Shown: positions 16,067 through 24,815, numbered from the stretch's first letter. The stretch: DNA of 64,000 nucleotides from Elusimicrobiota bacterium (GCA_016194705.1 JACQAZ010000033.1:20413-84412); one strand, 5' to 3'. Numbers and translations are program-made. The notes: generated by a model not told the origin, from the sequence alone.

Positions 16067-17548
16067 ATGATGAGCGAAAGGCTGGAGTGGGTGATGCGCA
16101 AAGGGATCGCGACGGCGCTGCTGTTGGCTTTGGTCTGGCTCGTGCCGCCTTTCATCCATAGGACGAGACGGCTGTGCCCCGTGCGGCCGGACGGCGTCAG
16201 CCAGGCGATCGGCCTGCCGGCCTTCGCCCGGAAGTACGGAGTCAGCTGCTCCCAGTGCCACTACGCCTTCCCGGTGCTCAACGCCTACGGCCGGCAGTTC
16301 AAGATGAACGGCTATGTGCGGGAGAGGGGCAGCGAGGAAAGCGTGCTTCAATCCAATGACAAGGAGCTTTGGACCGAGAAGATCTTCCCGTGGGCGCTCA
16401 TCGCCCGCTCGAGGCCCTACGATCTCGGGCGGGGAAACGTGAGCAACGCCGGCGCAAACTTCGGCCATGGCACAGACGCCAACGGTCTTCCATTGCAGGG
16501 ATTCCAGTTCCAGCCGATCACCGACATCGATATGTTCATCGTCGGCGGCGACGCCTCCAAGCACGTCTCCTTCTTCGGCGAGTTCGACGCTCCCGCCTCC
16601 GGCGGGTTCGGTCCGGGGGGAGGGGACTTCTCGCTCGGCTACCATCCGAAGAGCTATGCGAACGTCATCATCGGCCGCAGGGGCTTCTGGGGAATGGATC
16701 CGTATCAGACCATCGCCGACAACGAGAGCCCGACCCTCGCCAACCGGGCGCTGGGAGCGGGCATGCCCGACCAGGGCGGGCTCTCCGGCAACACGCTGGG
16801 CGAGATGACCCAGACCGCCATGGTCTACGGGCAGCTCACCAAGGAGAACTTGGGCTCGCTCTACTACGCCGCGGGAGCGACCAGCGGGAACGCGGACGAC
16901 TTGGGCGTATCGGCTAAGAACGCCAACTTCCGCGTGGCCCTCGACAACAACAAGGGCTTGATGTTCGGCGGCTTCACGAGCTTCGGCCATGAGACGCCGG
17001 CGAGCATCCCCGCGGCCGGCGGCGTCGCCAACGTCCCGAACAACAACTTTCCTGCGCCGACAAATCCCAATGGCGCAGGCAAGAACGCTCCGTGGAACGT
17101 GCGCTTCATGAAAGCCGGCATCGACGCGGTCGCCGAGTACAATAACTTCGCGGCGCGGGGCGCGGCCATGTACAGCTACGACCATGTGACCTATTACGAC
17201 AACATCAACGACCCCCTCACGCTCAACGCGCTGAGGCTCAAGCAGATGAAGGACTGGGCCGCCTACGCCGAGATCATGTACTCTTACAAGAGGGGCGGAA
17301 ACGACTATCCGTTCCTGCTGCCCTTGATCCGCGACAACTGGTACACGACCTACAACGGCAAGCGCTCGTTCCACTTCATCACGGCCCATCTGGCGCACTA
17401 CTTCAGGCCCAACGTGAAAGCCTTCGTGGAATACTCCATGGACATCAAGACCGACATCCAGGGCCCGCCCGCGGCGATCCCGGATCTGGCGTCCAGGCGC
17501 GTCCCGCGCGGGGACCGCGGGTCGTTCCAGATCGAGGTGGGATTCTAA
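16067..17548 (+). CDS. outer-membrane porin with N-terminal c-type heme site
   Basis: The protein has 493 residues. A long N-terminal signal/anchor (about 10-30) is followed by one heme-binding motif CSQCH (C61, C64, H65) in the context FARKYGVSCSQCHYAFP. The remaining 400 residues look like a beta-barrel rich in Tyr/Asn/Gly strands, ending in FQIEVGF. Fusion of a monoheme site to a porin-like barrel suggests electron transfer at or across the outer membrane, as in porin-cytochrome conduits, although only one heme is present. The following cytochrome gene starts directly after its stop, and a sigma-54-type promoter precedes it. Confidence 0.75.
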   Translation: MMSERLEWVMRKGIATALLLALVWLVPPFIHRTRRLCPVRPDGVSQAIGLPAFARKYGVSCSQCHYAFPVLNAYGRQFKMNGYVRERGSEESVLQSNDKELWTEKIFPWALIARSRPYDLGRGNVSNAGANFGHGTDANGLPLQGFQFQPITDIDMFIVGGDASKHVSFFGEFDAPASGGFGPGGGDFSLGYHPKSYANVIIGRRGFWGMDPYQTIADNESPTLANRALGAGMPDQGGLSGNTLGEMTQTAMVYGQLTKENLGSLYYAAGATSGNADDLGVSAKNANFRVALDNNKGLMFGGFTSFGHETPASIPAAGGVANVPNNNFPAPTNPNGAGKNAPWNVRFMKAGIDAVAEYNNFAARGAAMYSYDHVTYYDNINDPLTLNALRLKQMKDWAAYAEIMYSYKRGGNDYPFLLPLIRDNWYTTYNGKRSFHFITAHLAHYFRPNVKAFVEYSMDIKTDIQGPPAAIPDLASRRVPRGDRGSFQIEVGF

Positions 17549-18130
17549 ATGGACACAAAGATCGCCGTCGCGGCGTCGATCGTCGTCGCGACGTTGGGAG
17601 CGTGGCCGGCCCCTCGGCCGCTGGCGGCGGAGGATGCGAAGCCGGCGAACCAGGGCGGGCCCTTTCCGAACGACAAGGGGCCGGACTCGATCGACGTCTC
17701 CGCATATCCCAAGGAGCAGCAGGAGACCTATAGGGTCTTCCTGAAAAGATGCTCGACCTGCCACACGCCCGCGCGCGCCCTCAACGCGCAGTTCCTGCAG
17801 CTGAGCCCCGAGGAGCAGGAGAAGGCGAAGAGAGAGGATCCGGAGCTCTTCAAGGACAAGAAGGTGGTCGAGGTCGACGACGCGATCTGGTCGCGCTACG
17901 TCAAGCGGATGATGAGCAAGCCGGGTTCCACCGTGGGCGGCGACGGCAAGAAGATATTCGAGCTCATGGTCTACGATTCCAAGCAGCGCAAATTGGGCGC
18001 CAACGCTCTGGCATGGCGCGCCCATCGCAAGTCGCTCCTCGAGAAGTTCAAGCAGGAGTACACCGAGGTCTACGAGAAGCTCTTCGGGAAGGATGAGACG
18101 GCGCAGCCGGTGAAGACGGGAGCGAAGTAA
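17549..18130 (+). CDS. periplasmic monoheme cytochrome c, paralog A
   Basis: The protein has 193 residues with a signal peptide and one heme motif CSTCH (68-72). The motif is embedded in a conserved block: a DVSxYPKE segment, Y-x-VF, the heme site, T-x-ARxxN, then RYVKRMMSKPG. Distal Met residues in RMMSKPG could ligate the heme. The same block occurs in the cytochromes at 20679 and 33640, so the three are paralogs; the last is next to nosZ. The ATG follows the porin-cytochrome stop with no gap, so the two are co-expressed and probably exchange electrons. Confidence 0.85.
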   Translation: MDTKIAVAASIVVATLGAWPAPRPLAAEDAKPANQGGPFPNDKGPDSIDVSAYPKEQQETYRVFLKRCSTCHTPARALNAQFLQLSPEEQEKAKREDPELFKDKKVVEVDDAIWSRYVKRMMSKPGSTVGGDGKKIFELMVYDSKQRKLGANALAWRAHRKSLLEKFKQEYTEVYEKLFGKDETAQPVKTGAK

Positions 18131-18136
18131 AGGGGA

Positions 18137-19552
18137 CTACCTCAGCCTGAGGCGCGCCGCTTCGGCTGAGTCGTCGGGGAGCAGTTGCGCATCCTGCTCC
18201 CGGCCGGACTTTTTCGCCGCGTCGCGCACGCCGGCCGAGAGATAGTCGAAAAGGGACTTGACCGTGACATGTCCGTCCTTGTCCGCGCCGTCGCCGTTCA
18301 AGCCGCGCAGCAGGTAGTAGGTGAAGGCGCCGTGCCCCTGATCAGGGACGGCGCCCGCCGGCTGCCCCGCGCGCGAAGCGGACAGGACGATGAGCTTCCC
18401 GGACACCGCTGAGTCCGTCTTGCCCGGCAGGCCGCACTCGAGCGCGGCCACCACGCGTCCGGCGCGCAGGCCCGCGAGCTTCTCGTAAAGGCGCTCGAGC
18501 GGATAGGCCGTGTCGGCAAGATATTCCGGATCTCCATCGGAAGGAACCAGATAGGCCTTGCCGGTCTTCGCGTCGAGAGAGGCGCCGCCCGAGAAATAGA
18601 AGAAGACCGTCGAGCGATCGCCTGCGATGGCCGGAAGCCGCGTCTCTAGATTCTTGACCAGACCGGCCCGGCTTGCCGCGATGCCGGTCAGAAAAATGAT
18701 GTGGTCGGCCGGATAGCCCAGGGCTTTCAAGTGGTCGCGCACGGCCTCGGCGTCGTGCTCGGCGTAGGGGTTCTCGGGCAGGCCCGCGGAGCTCCGCACT
18801 CCCGCCACGAGGGCGAAGGCTTGATCGTTCCCCGGGAGGCGGGCCGTCGGATTGTCCGCGACCGAGGGGGGCGGGGGCGCGGCGGGCGCCGCGGCGGCGG
18901 TCAGGGGCTTGCCTTCGGAGGCATCCTTGATCAGCCGGGCCAGTTGAAAGTGACCGCGCCAGCGGGCCTGCTGGTCGGGCGTTCTGCCGTTGGAGCCGGG
19001 GATGCGCGGATCCGCGCCGCGCTCGAGCAGGAGCCGCGCCATCTCGGTGTCGCCGAAATAGGCGGCGATGCCCAGGGGAGTGCGGCCCAGGGTCATGCTG
19101 TCAGGAGCGTTGACGTCGGCTCCGTGATCGAGCACGGCCTTGGCGATGTCGAGCCGGCCTCCCTGCGCCGCGTAATGGAGGGCCGTCGATCCCTGGACGC
19201 CCTTCGCGACGGCGGCGGCGCCGTGGAGGACCAAGTATTCGACGACCTCCGCTCGGCCATGGTCGGCCGCGCGCATGAGGGCGGTCTCGCCCCGGTAGCC
19301 CGCCTCGTTGATCCGCGCGCCTTTGTCGATGAGGACTTTGACGACCGGCAGATGGCCGGCTGAGGCCGCGATCATGAGCGGGGTCTCGCCGTCGAGGTAG
19401 CCCCCTCGGATGTTGGGATCGGCGCCGCCCGCGAGCAAGGCCTGCGCCCCTGAGACATCGCCGTCGCGAGCCGCCTTCATGAGAGGCGGTGCGCAGGCGG
19501 CCAGAACGACCAGGACCAACGGCAGAAATTTCAGCATCGGAAGAACACCCAT
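18137..19552 (-). CDS. ankyrin-repeat lipoprotein with inactive caspase-like domain
   Basis: The protein has 471 residues. A lipoprotein signal (LAAC) is followed by five or six ankyrin repeats (about 25-205), a Pro/Ala linker, and a peptidase C14-like domain (about 245-465). Compared with the caspases at 53700 and 55150, the catalytic His of SGHG is replaced (FYFSGGASLD), while a Cys remains at the catalytic position (ALECGLPG for MDSCFSG). It is probably a non-catalytic binding protein. A second possible start at 19537 gives a more usual signal peptide. It is transcribed against the flanking sigma-54-driven genes. Confidence 0.75.
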   Translation of the reverse strand: MGVLPMLKFLPLVLVVLAACAPPLMKAARDGDVSGAQALLAGGADPNIRGGYLDGETPLMIAASAGHLPVVKVLIDKGARINEAGYRGETALMRAADHGRAEVVEYLVLHGAAAVAKGVQGSTALHYAAQGGRLDIAKAVLDHGADVNAPDSMTLGRTPLGIAAYFGDTEMARLLLERGADPRIPGSNGRTPDQQARWRGHFQLARLIKDASEGKPLTAAAAPAAPPPPSVADNPTARLPGNDQAFALVAGVRSSAGLPENPYAEHDAEAVRDHLKALGYPADHIIFLTGIAASRAGLVKNLETRLPAIAGDRSTVFFYFSGGASLDAKTGKAYLVPSDGDPEYLADTAYPLERLYEKLAGLRAGRVVAALECGLPGKTDSAVSGKLIVLSASRAGQPAGAVPDQGHGAFTYYLLRGLNGDGADKDGHVTVKSLFDYLSAGVRDAAKKSGREQDAQLLPDDSAEAARLRLR

Positions 19553-19586
19553 TCTACATAACTAGGCTTGCGGTCGCTACCGGACT

Positions 19587-19601
19587 TGGCCGTTTCGTTG
19601 C
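19587..19601 (+). promoter_or_regulatory. sigma-54-type promoter, hemA-cytochrome
   Basis: Reads TGGCCGTTTCGTTGC, identical over 15 nt to the element at 15983. The predicted start is near 19613, so the ATG at 19609 would lie upstream of the RNA, and the GTG at 19624 with GAGG five nt before it is the likely start. Confidence 0.85.
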
Positions 19602-19623
19602 GGTCCACATGGACGAGGCGGGT

Positions 19624-20682
19624 GTGGAAACGGCGAACATTCTCGTGGTCGGACTCAACCACTTGACCGCTCCTGTGAGCTGCCGGGAGAAGACGGCTGT
19701 CCGGATCGAGGCGGCGGAGAAAGTCCTTCAGGACCTCAGGCGAGAGGCCGGGCTTTCCGAGATAGTGATCCTCTCGACCTGCAGTCGCGTCGAGGTCGTT
19801 GCCGTCGCGCCGGATGCCGCGCGGGCCTCGGCCGTGCTGCGCGGCTGGTACCGTCGTCGGGCCGGTCTCTGCGACGATCAGGCGCTCTACTTCAAGTCCG
19901 GCGACGAGGCCGTGCGCCATGTCTTCCGCGTGGCGTCGGGCCTGGATTCCTGGATCATCGGCGAAAGCGAGATACTGGCCCAGCTCAAGCGCGCCTACCA
20001 ATATTCGCTCGAGCGACGCCACACCGGGTGTCGGCTCAACCGCGTCTTCCAGTTGGCGCTCGCCGCCGGCAAGGCCGTGCGCGGCGAGACCGGCATCGCC
20101 GACGGCATCCGCTCCATCGGCGGGGCGGCGGCTTTGCTCGCGCGGCGCATCTTCGACGCCCCTGAGACCGGGCAGGTCCTCGTGGTCGGTGCCGGCGAGG
20201 CCGCCACGGCCGTCGCGCGGCATCTGGCCGCAAAGAATTTCAGCCGACTGCTGGTTGCGAACCGAACGCTGGAGAAGGCCTCGGCCATCGCCGAAGAGCT
20301 CGGCGGCGAGGCCGTGACTTTCCAGCACGGACTCCAGAGACTCGCCGAGGTCGAGGTCGCGATATTCTCCGCCGACTGTCCGAATGTCCTGCTCGCGGCG
20401 GAGTTCCTCAAGATTCGTGTGACCGGCCGACGCAAGCCCCTCTTCCTGATCGACCTCGGCGTGCCGCGCAACGTGGACCCCGCTTGCGCCAAGCTCGAGA
20501 GGGTCTACCTCTACGATCTCGACGACCTCAAGGGCGTCGTCGCGCAGAGCATGGAGGCGAAGTCGGCCGAGAAGGAGAAAGCGGAGGTCCGGGCCGGCCT
20601 TTACGCGTTGGAGTGCGTGCGGGAGCTCGAGAAGGCGGAGGCGAGGCGCGCGGACGCCTTGGCCGAGGGGGTGGCGCCATGA
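19624..20682 (+). CDS. hemA: short glutamyl-tRNA reductase
   Basis: This enzyme reduces glutamyl-tRNA to glutamate-1-semialdehyde, the first step of C5 tetrapyrrole synthesis. It has 352 residues from the GTG; usual length is about 420. Visible features are GLNHLTAPV, the catalytic C53 in STCSR (usually STCNR), GLDSWIIGESEIL, the NADPH-binding VLVVGAGEAA, and [12 protein letters not shown]. The spinal helix begins, but the C-terminal dimerisation bundle is largely missing. It has a sigma-54-type promoter and overlaps a cytochrome c gene, so it probably supplies heme for the cytochromes made in this regulon, perhaps alongside a full-length hemA elsewhere. A decayed copy of its 3' part lies at 22549. 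Confidence 0.85.
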   Translation: METANILVVGLNHLTAPVSCREKTAVRIEAAEKVLQDLRREAGLSEIVILSTCSRVEVVAVAPDAARASAVLRGWYRRRAGLCDDQALYFKSGDEAVRHVFRVASGLDSWIIGESEILAQLKRAYQYSLERRHTGCRLNRVFQLALAAGKAVRGETGIADGIRSIGGAAALLARRIFDAPETGQVLVVGAGEAATAVARHLAAKNFSRLLVANRTLEKASAIAEELGGEAVTFQHGLQRLAEVEVAIFSADCPNVLLAAEFLKIRVTGRRKPLFLIDLGVPRNVDPACAKLERVYLYDLDDLKGVVAQSMEAKSAEKEKAEVRAGLYALECVRELEKAEARRADALAEGVAP

Positions 20683-21197
20683 ACAATCATTGGAGATTGT
20701 TGGCGGTGGTCTTGCCCGCCGGGCTGGCTTGGGCCGGCGAGAAATTCACGGCGGAGCAGCTCAAGGCCCGGTTCTACTACGACCTGGGCCCCGCGACCCT
20801 GGACGTCTCGTCCTACCCGAAGCGGAAGCAGGAGAACTACGGCGTCTTCGCGCGCAACTGCAGCCAATGCCACACCTTGGCGCGCCCGATCAATGCGCCG
20901 ATCGTCAAGCGCGAGGATTGGCGGCGCTATGTCCGACGCATGCACCTCAAGACGAAGGCCGCGACCGGGACCGACTTCAGCAAGACAGACGGGGAAGAGA
21001 TCGTGAGCTTCCTGGCCTTCGACTCGAAACTGCGCAAGGTCCACGGCAAGGCCGCCTTCGACGCCCAGACGGCTCAGCTCAAGAAGCTCTTCGAAGACGT
21101 GACCGCCGAGCGCTCGCGCCGCCAGCAGGAGCAAGACCAGAAGAAGGTCAAGCCTGCGCCCATGCCCGGCGTGGGCGTGAAGCCTCAGCCTCATTAA
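20679..21197 (+). CDS. periplasmic monoheme cytochrome c, paralog B
   Basis: The protein has 172 residues with a short signal peptide (AWAG) and heme motif CSQCH at 61-65 within the block DVSSYPKRKQ...NYGVF...CSQCHTLARPIN. The region between the heme and RRYVRRM is shorter than in paralogs A and C. The C-terminal tail is rich in Gln, Lys and Pro. Its ATG overlaps the hemA stop (ATGA), a tight coupling of heme precursor synthesis with a heme protein. Confidence 0.85.
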   Translation: MNNHWRLLAVVLPAGLAWAGEKFTAEQLKARFYYDLGPATLDVSSYPKRKQENYGVFARNCSQCHTLARPINAPIVKREDWRRYVRRMHLKTKAATGTDFSKTDGEEIVSFLAFDSKLRKVHGKAAFDAQTAQLKKLFEDVTAERSRRQQEQDQKKVKPAPMPGVGVKPQPH

Positions 21198-21208
21198 CCT
21201 CGTGACTC

Positions 21209-21318
21209 AAGACCGCCGCCGATGAGACCGACGCGGCGCTGGTCGACCGCCTGCGCTCGGAGCGCGGGATCAAGGTCTCGCGCCGCACCGTGAATGCCGT
21301 GCGCAACGAGCTGCGCCG
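21209..21318 (+). pseudogene. duplicated 3' fragment of the sigma-54-like gene
   Basis: About 107 bp nearly identical (about three mismatches) to 15817-15923, covering the last helix and the RpoN-like box of the sigma factor gene. It has no start and ends in a different stop, so it is a remnant. Together with the fragments at 22518 and 22549 it marks an old tandem duplication. Confidence 0.85.
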
Positions 21319-21338
21319 GCGTCCTTGAAATTTACTAG

Positions 21339-21357
21339 TTTACATGGTAAAATTCAC
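21339..21357. promoter_or_regulatory. AT-rich promoter/operator of the ATPase gene
   Basis: GTTTACATGGTAAAATTC contains an imperfect inverted pair (TTTAC / GGTAAA) and a TAAAAT -10-like hexamer 6 nt before the ATG at 21360. It is distinctly AT-rich against the surroundings, consistent with a promoter carried in with the ATPase gene. Confidence 0.4.
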
Positions 21358-21359
21358 AT

Positions 21360-22508
21360 ATGCCTTGGATTCGAAGGGCAGCCCTGGAGGAGCGCCTCAC
21401 TCGCGCGCTGAAGCGCTCCGCCGTCACGCTGCTTCTGGGGCCGCGTCAATGCGGGAAGACCACGCTCGCCAGGCGCCTGGCGGCGCGGGGCGATGCCGCG
21501 ATCTTCGATCTCGAGGATCCCGAGACTCCGCTGACCCGCGAGACCCTGGCGCTCAATCTGCGGGACAAGCGGGGGCTCGTCGTCATCGATGAGTGCCAGC
21601 GGGAGCCGGCGCTCTTCCCTTTCTTGAGGGTCTTGGCCGATCGCCGGCCATTGCCCGCGCGGTTTCTCCTTCTGGGAAGCGCATCGCCGGAGCTCGTTCG
21701 CGGAGTCTCCGAATCCCTGGCCGGCCGGGTGACGCACGTGGAGATGGAGGGCTTCACCTTGGGCGAGACGGGGTCCAAGCAAATCTCCCGATTGTGGCGC
21801 CGGGGAGGACTGCCGCCCTCGTATTTGGCGTCCAGCGAGGACGACAGCTACCGGTGGCGTCTCGATTTCATCCGGACGCACTTGGAGCGGGACCTCCCGG
21901 CGCTCGGCATCCGCGTTCCCGCGGCCTCCTTGCGGCGCTTTTGGATGATGGCGGCACATCTGCAGGGACAGACGTGGAACGCCGCGGAGCTGGCGCGCTC
22001 GATGAAGACGCAGGAAGGCACCGCCCAACGCTACCTCGACATCCTGACCGGCTCCTTCATGGTGCGTCAATTGCAGCCGTGGTTCGAGAACCTGGGCAAG
22101 CGCTTGGTCAAGGCGCCTAAGATATACTTCAGGGATACCGGCCTTCTGCACGCTCTGCTGCGCCTGGCCAATGAGCGCGAGCTGCAAACCTTTCCGCGGC
22201 TGGGATTTTCCTGGGAGGGATTCGCGATCGAGGAGGTCATTCGCCGGTTGGACGCGGACCGGGACGCTTATTTCTACAAGACGCATGGCGGAGCGGAGCT
22301 GGACCTCATGATCGTGCGCGGAGGGCGCAGGTACGGGTTCGAGATGAAGTACGTCGACGCTCCGACGGCGACCAAATCGATGCATGTGGCTCTCGAGGAC
22401 CTGCGCCTCGAACGCTTGTGGGTGATCTACCCCGGCAGCCGGGCCTTCCCCTTGTCGAAGAAGATCACCGCCCTCCCTTTGGCCCGACTCGATTCCCTGA
22501 CCTTGTAG
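21360..22508 (+). CDS. AAA_14/DUF4143 ATPase
   Basis: The protein has 382 residues. Walker [10 protein letters not shown] is at 27-35, Walker B VVIDECQ at about 73-79, and the sensor region is [10 protein letters not shown]. The C-terminal half matches DUF4143, with a nuclease-like (PD-DExK-type) segment: [19 protein letters not shown]. These ATPases are frequent, mobile-seeming orphans with no settled function. The gene is wedged between a duplicated 3' end of the sigma-like gene and a decayed sigma-54 promoter, so it was inserted into a duplicated intergenic region. No transposase or terminal repeats are visible. Confidence 0.85.
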   Translation: MPWIRRAALEERLTRALKRSAVTLLLGPRQCGKTTLARRLAARGDAAIFDLEDPETPLTRETLALNLRDKRGLVVIDECQREPALFPFLRVLADRRPLPARFLLLGSASPELVRGVSESLAGRVTHVEMEGFTLGETGSKQISRLWRRGGLPPSYLASSEDDSYRWRLDFIRTHLERDLPALGIRVPAASLRRFWMMAAHLQGQTWNAAELARSMKTQEGTAQRYLDILTGSFMVRQLQPWFENLGKRLVKAPKIYFRDTGLLHALLRLANERELQTFPRLGFSWEGFAIEEVIRRLDADRDAYFYKTHGGAELDLMIVRGGRRYGFEMKYVDAPTATKSMHVALEDLRLERLWVIYPGSRAFPLSKKITALPLARLDSLTL

Positions 22509-22517
22509 CGGCCGCCC

Positions 22518-22532
22518 TGGCCGTTTTGTTGG
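22518..22532 (+). promoter_or_regulatory. decayed sigma-54-type promoter copy
   Basis: Reads TGGCCGTTTTGTTGG: correct spacing, but the invariant GC of the -12 element is now GG, which should abolish sigma-54 recognition. The similarity to 15983 continues for about 15 nt beyond the element (AACCTCCTCCCGCG against AATCTCCTGCCGCG). Confidence 0.7.
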
Positions 22533-22548
22533 ACAACCTCCTCCCGCG

Positions 22549-22690
22549 TCGCAGAAAACCTCTCTTTCTCATCGATCTAGGCGTGCCGCGCAACGTGGAC
22601 GCTGCGTGCGCCAAGCTCGAGGGCGTGTATCTCTACGATCTCAAGGGAGTCGTCGCGCAGAGCATGGGAGCGAAGTCGGCCGAGAAAGAC
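22549..22690 (+). pseudogene. decayed 3' fragment of hemA
   Basis: The translation gives [20 protein letters not shown] and [13 protein letters not shown], matching residues near the C-terminus of the hemA product at 20435-20575 with a 6-nt deletion and scattered changes. There is no start codon or catalytic domain. It ends exactly where the promoter of the yceI gene begins. Confidence 0.8.
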
Positions 22691-22691
22691 C

Positions 22692-22706
22692 TGGCCGCTT
22701 CGTTGC
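22692..22706 (+). promoter_or_regulatory. sigma-54-type promoter, yceI-porin operon
   Basis: Reads TGGCCGCTTCGTTGC: GG, 10 nt, GC. The predicted start near 22718 leaves a 12-nt leader before the ATG at 22730, with GGAGG at its beginning. Confidence 0.8.
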
Positions 22707-22729
22707 TGGATCAACGGGTGGAGGCGGCC

Positions 22730-23350
22730 ATGAAAACGATCAAGGCCTGGCTCATCACGGCGGTCACTGTCCTCGCCCTCGCTCCTTCGCAGGCCCGCGT
22801 CGCCGCGAAGCTTGGCTCAGGCAGCAAGCTTTGGCTCGAAGGAACGTCGACTCTGCACCCATATAAGAGCGAGACGACCGGGATCGAAGTCGCATTCATG
22901 ATCGCTAGTTCCGCGTCGAATCTTTCCGACTTAATCGAAGCGGAGGAGCCCGCCGCTCTCACCGTCAGAATCCCGCTCGCCGGACTCAGGTCGGAATACT
23001 CGGGCCTCGACAGGAATCTCCGGAAGGCGCTCAAGGCCGACCAGTACCCGGACATCGGCTTCACGATGGCCGGCTATCGGATCGTCAAGGACTCCGCCAC
23101 GGAGTCGATCGCGGCCTGGGGAGACCTGAGCGTCGCGGGCGGGCAGAAAGCCGAGACTCTCAACGCGGTCCTGCGATTCCAAGACGGCCGCGCCGTGATC
23201 GAGGGGCAGCAGCCGCTATTAATGAGCGATGTCGGGGTCAAGCCGCCGACTTTTATGCTTGGAGCGCTCAAGACCGACGACCGCGTCGTCGTGAAGTTCC
23301 ATCTCGAACTGGAACAAGCCGCGAATGATTCGAAGACGACAACAAAGTAA
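22730..23350 (+). CDS. YceI-family periplasmic protein
   Basis: The protein has 206 residues with a signal peptide (cleavage near SQARVAA). The mature part fits the YceI lipocalin-like fold: [16 protein letters not shown] at the start, then [17 protein letters not shown] and a C-terminal VVVKFHLEL strand. YceI proteins bind isoprenoid lipids such as quinone precursors or act in acid/redox stress; the ligand here is unknown. It leads an operon with the OprP-like porin (9 nt apart) and the SRPBCC protein, under its own sigma-54-type promoter. Confidence 0.8.
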   Translation: MKTIKAWLITAVTVLALAPSQARVAAKLGSGSKLWLEGTSTLHPYKSETTGIEVAFMIASSASNLSDLIEAEEPAALTVRIPLAGLRSEYSGLDRNLRKALKADQYPDIGFTMAGYRIVKDSATESIAAWGDLSVAGGQKAETLNAVLRFQDGRAVIEGQQPLLMSDVGVKPPTFMLGALKTDDRVVVKFHLELEQAANDSKTTTK

Positions 23351-23359
23351 GGAGGCCTT

Positions 23360-24805
23360 ATGAAACGGTTACTGATGCTTGTGGCGGCAGGCCTGATTTT
23401 GGGACTGACGCCGGGCGCCTTCGGCCAGGCCGTCGACCCCGGCGTGCGCGTCTACACCGGCGACAAGCTCTCGCTCAACGTCGCCGGCCGCGGTCAGATG
23501 CTCGGCGTGTACGAGTACGTCCCGGACCCGTACCGCGATCACAACCGCGTCTACCTGTTTCTCAAGCAGGCGAGGCTCGGGGTGAAAGGCCGCTACGAGG
23601 ACGTCAGCTTCGATACCCAGTTCGCGTTCGGCGGCGAGGACTCCAACGGCTCGAACACCGACCTCTCCTTGCTCGACTTCGTGGCCGACGTCCCCATCTA
23701 TGCCCTGGGCAAGGACACGATCCTCAAGATCGGCCAGTTCCGCGTGCCCTACAGCCGCGAGGGCCTGACCGACCGCGGCTACATGGACTTCGCCGACCGC
23801 TCGGTCGCCAACCTCGGCTCCTATCAGAGCCGCGACTACGGCCTGGCGCTCATGGCGACCCAGGGAGTCTGGACTGGCACCTTCGGCACCTTCTCGTCGG
23901 GCGGCCGCGACGTGCCGCAGCGCTACATCCCGGAGCGCTTCGGCGTCCCCTACATGGTCGCGCGCTTGGGCTACAACGACGGCGTCGACCAGGACATCTA
24001 CCATGTCGTGCAGGCCGACCTCAACCTCAAGAGGACGACCAAGGCCTTCATGGTCAACGGCATCTACATGAAGGACACCTTGATCGGCCACTCCTCGACG
24101 CTTCAGGCGAAGACGATCGACAAGAACCTGCTCATCGACTCCGGCTTCAACCCCTACATCAACCAGGGCGGGCCCACCGCCGCCAATCCCGCGACCCAGC
24201 CGCTCGGGACGATCGCGGGCTCCGGCACGATGCAGCGCGGCGACATGTGGTTCGTCGGGGGCGACGCGGTCGTGCGCCATCCGCTCGGCGAGCGCAAGGC
24301 CGTGGAGGCCGAGGCCGAGGGCAACTGGGGCGGCTATCAGAACCGCTTCGGCGTCATCCACGTCGCCAACGCGAGAGCGCAGGTCGACTATAGGTTCTCG
24401 GCCTTCGAGGTCGGCCTGCGCTACGCGGAGCTCTGGATGGACAAGAAATCGGGCTTTCTCTCCAGCTCGGCGACGGGCGCGGCGGCGACGGCGGGAGCGA
24501 AGGTCCTCCAGCAGATCAAAAACGACCTGGGCATTCCGGTCACCGAGCTCGACCCGGCGCTGACCTGGCACATCAAGGGGCACAACCTGAAAGTCGTCGC
24601 GGACTTGCCCATCTACCTGAACTGCCCGATCTGGTACGACGCCATGGGCAACGTGACCCCCTTGGGCAGCCAGCCCCTGGGCGCCTACGCCTTCCCGGAC
24701 CCGACGTCCACGACTCAGAACTCGGTCCTCGCGACGCCGGGAGGCAACAACACCAAGCGCCAGACGGTGGTCGAGGCGCGTCTGATGTTCCAGTTCATGT
24801 TCTGA
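23360..24805 (+). CDS. OprP/OprO-like outer-membrane porin
   Basis: The protein has 481 residues with a signal peptide ending FGQA. The barrel shows the phosphate-selective porin O/P signature: RLGVKGRYEDVSFDTQFAF early, ILKIGQFRVPYSREGLT, and VEARLMFQFMF at the end. Members of this family pass anions (phosphate, pyrophosphate) or other small solutes. A strong ribosome binding site (AAGGAGG) lies before the ATG. It is the second gene of the yceI operon, so it is probably induced under the same condition; selectivity cannot be read from sequence. Confidence 0.8.
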   Translation: MKRLLMLVAAGLILGLTPGAFGQAVDPGVRVYTGDKLSLNVAGRGQMLGVYEYVPDPYRDHNRVYLFLKQARLGVKGRYEDVSFDTQFAFGGEDSNGSNTDLSLLDFVADVPIYALGKDTILKIGQFRVPYSREGLTDRGYMDFADRSVANLGSYQSRDYGLALMATQGVWTGTFGTFSSGGRDVPQRYIPERFGVPYMVARLGYNDGVDQDIYHVVQADLNLKRTTKAFMVNGIYMKDTLIGHSSTLQAKTIDKNLLIDSGFNPYINQGGPTAANPATQPLGTIAGSGTMQRGDMWFVGGDAVVRHPLGERKAVEAEAEGNWGGYQNRFGVIHVANARAQVDYRFSAFEVGLRYAELWMDKKSGFLSSSATGAAATAGAKVLQQIKNDLGIPVTELDPALTWHIKGHNLKVVADLPIYLNCPIWYDAMGNVTPLGSQPLGAYAFPDPTSTTQNSVLATPGGNNTKRQTVVEARLMFQFMF

Positions 24806-24815
24806 GGAAGATGCG

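Noticed and set aside
15938..18025. Long minus-strand frame opposite the porin-cytochrome genes
   Set aside because: High GC keeps antisense frames open. The plus strand has heme motifs, signal peptides and a promoter; the minus frame shows no family features. The same applies to 1478-2932, 6089-7531, 23369-24856 and 57210-59186.
19489..19623. Upstream start for hemA at 19489 or 19609
   Set aside because: Both lie before the predicted transcription start (19613), and the first would run through the ankyrin gene's 5' end and the promoter.
21360..22508. Insertion sequence carrying the ATPase gene
   Set aside because: No transposase, terminal inverted repeats or target duplication are visible. 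Only the flanking duplicated fragments are supported.
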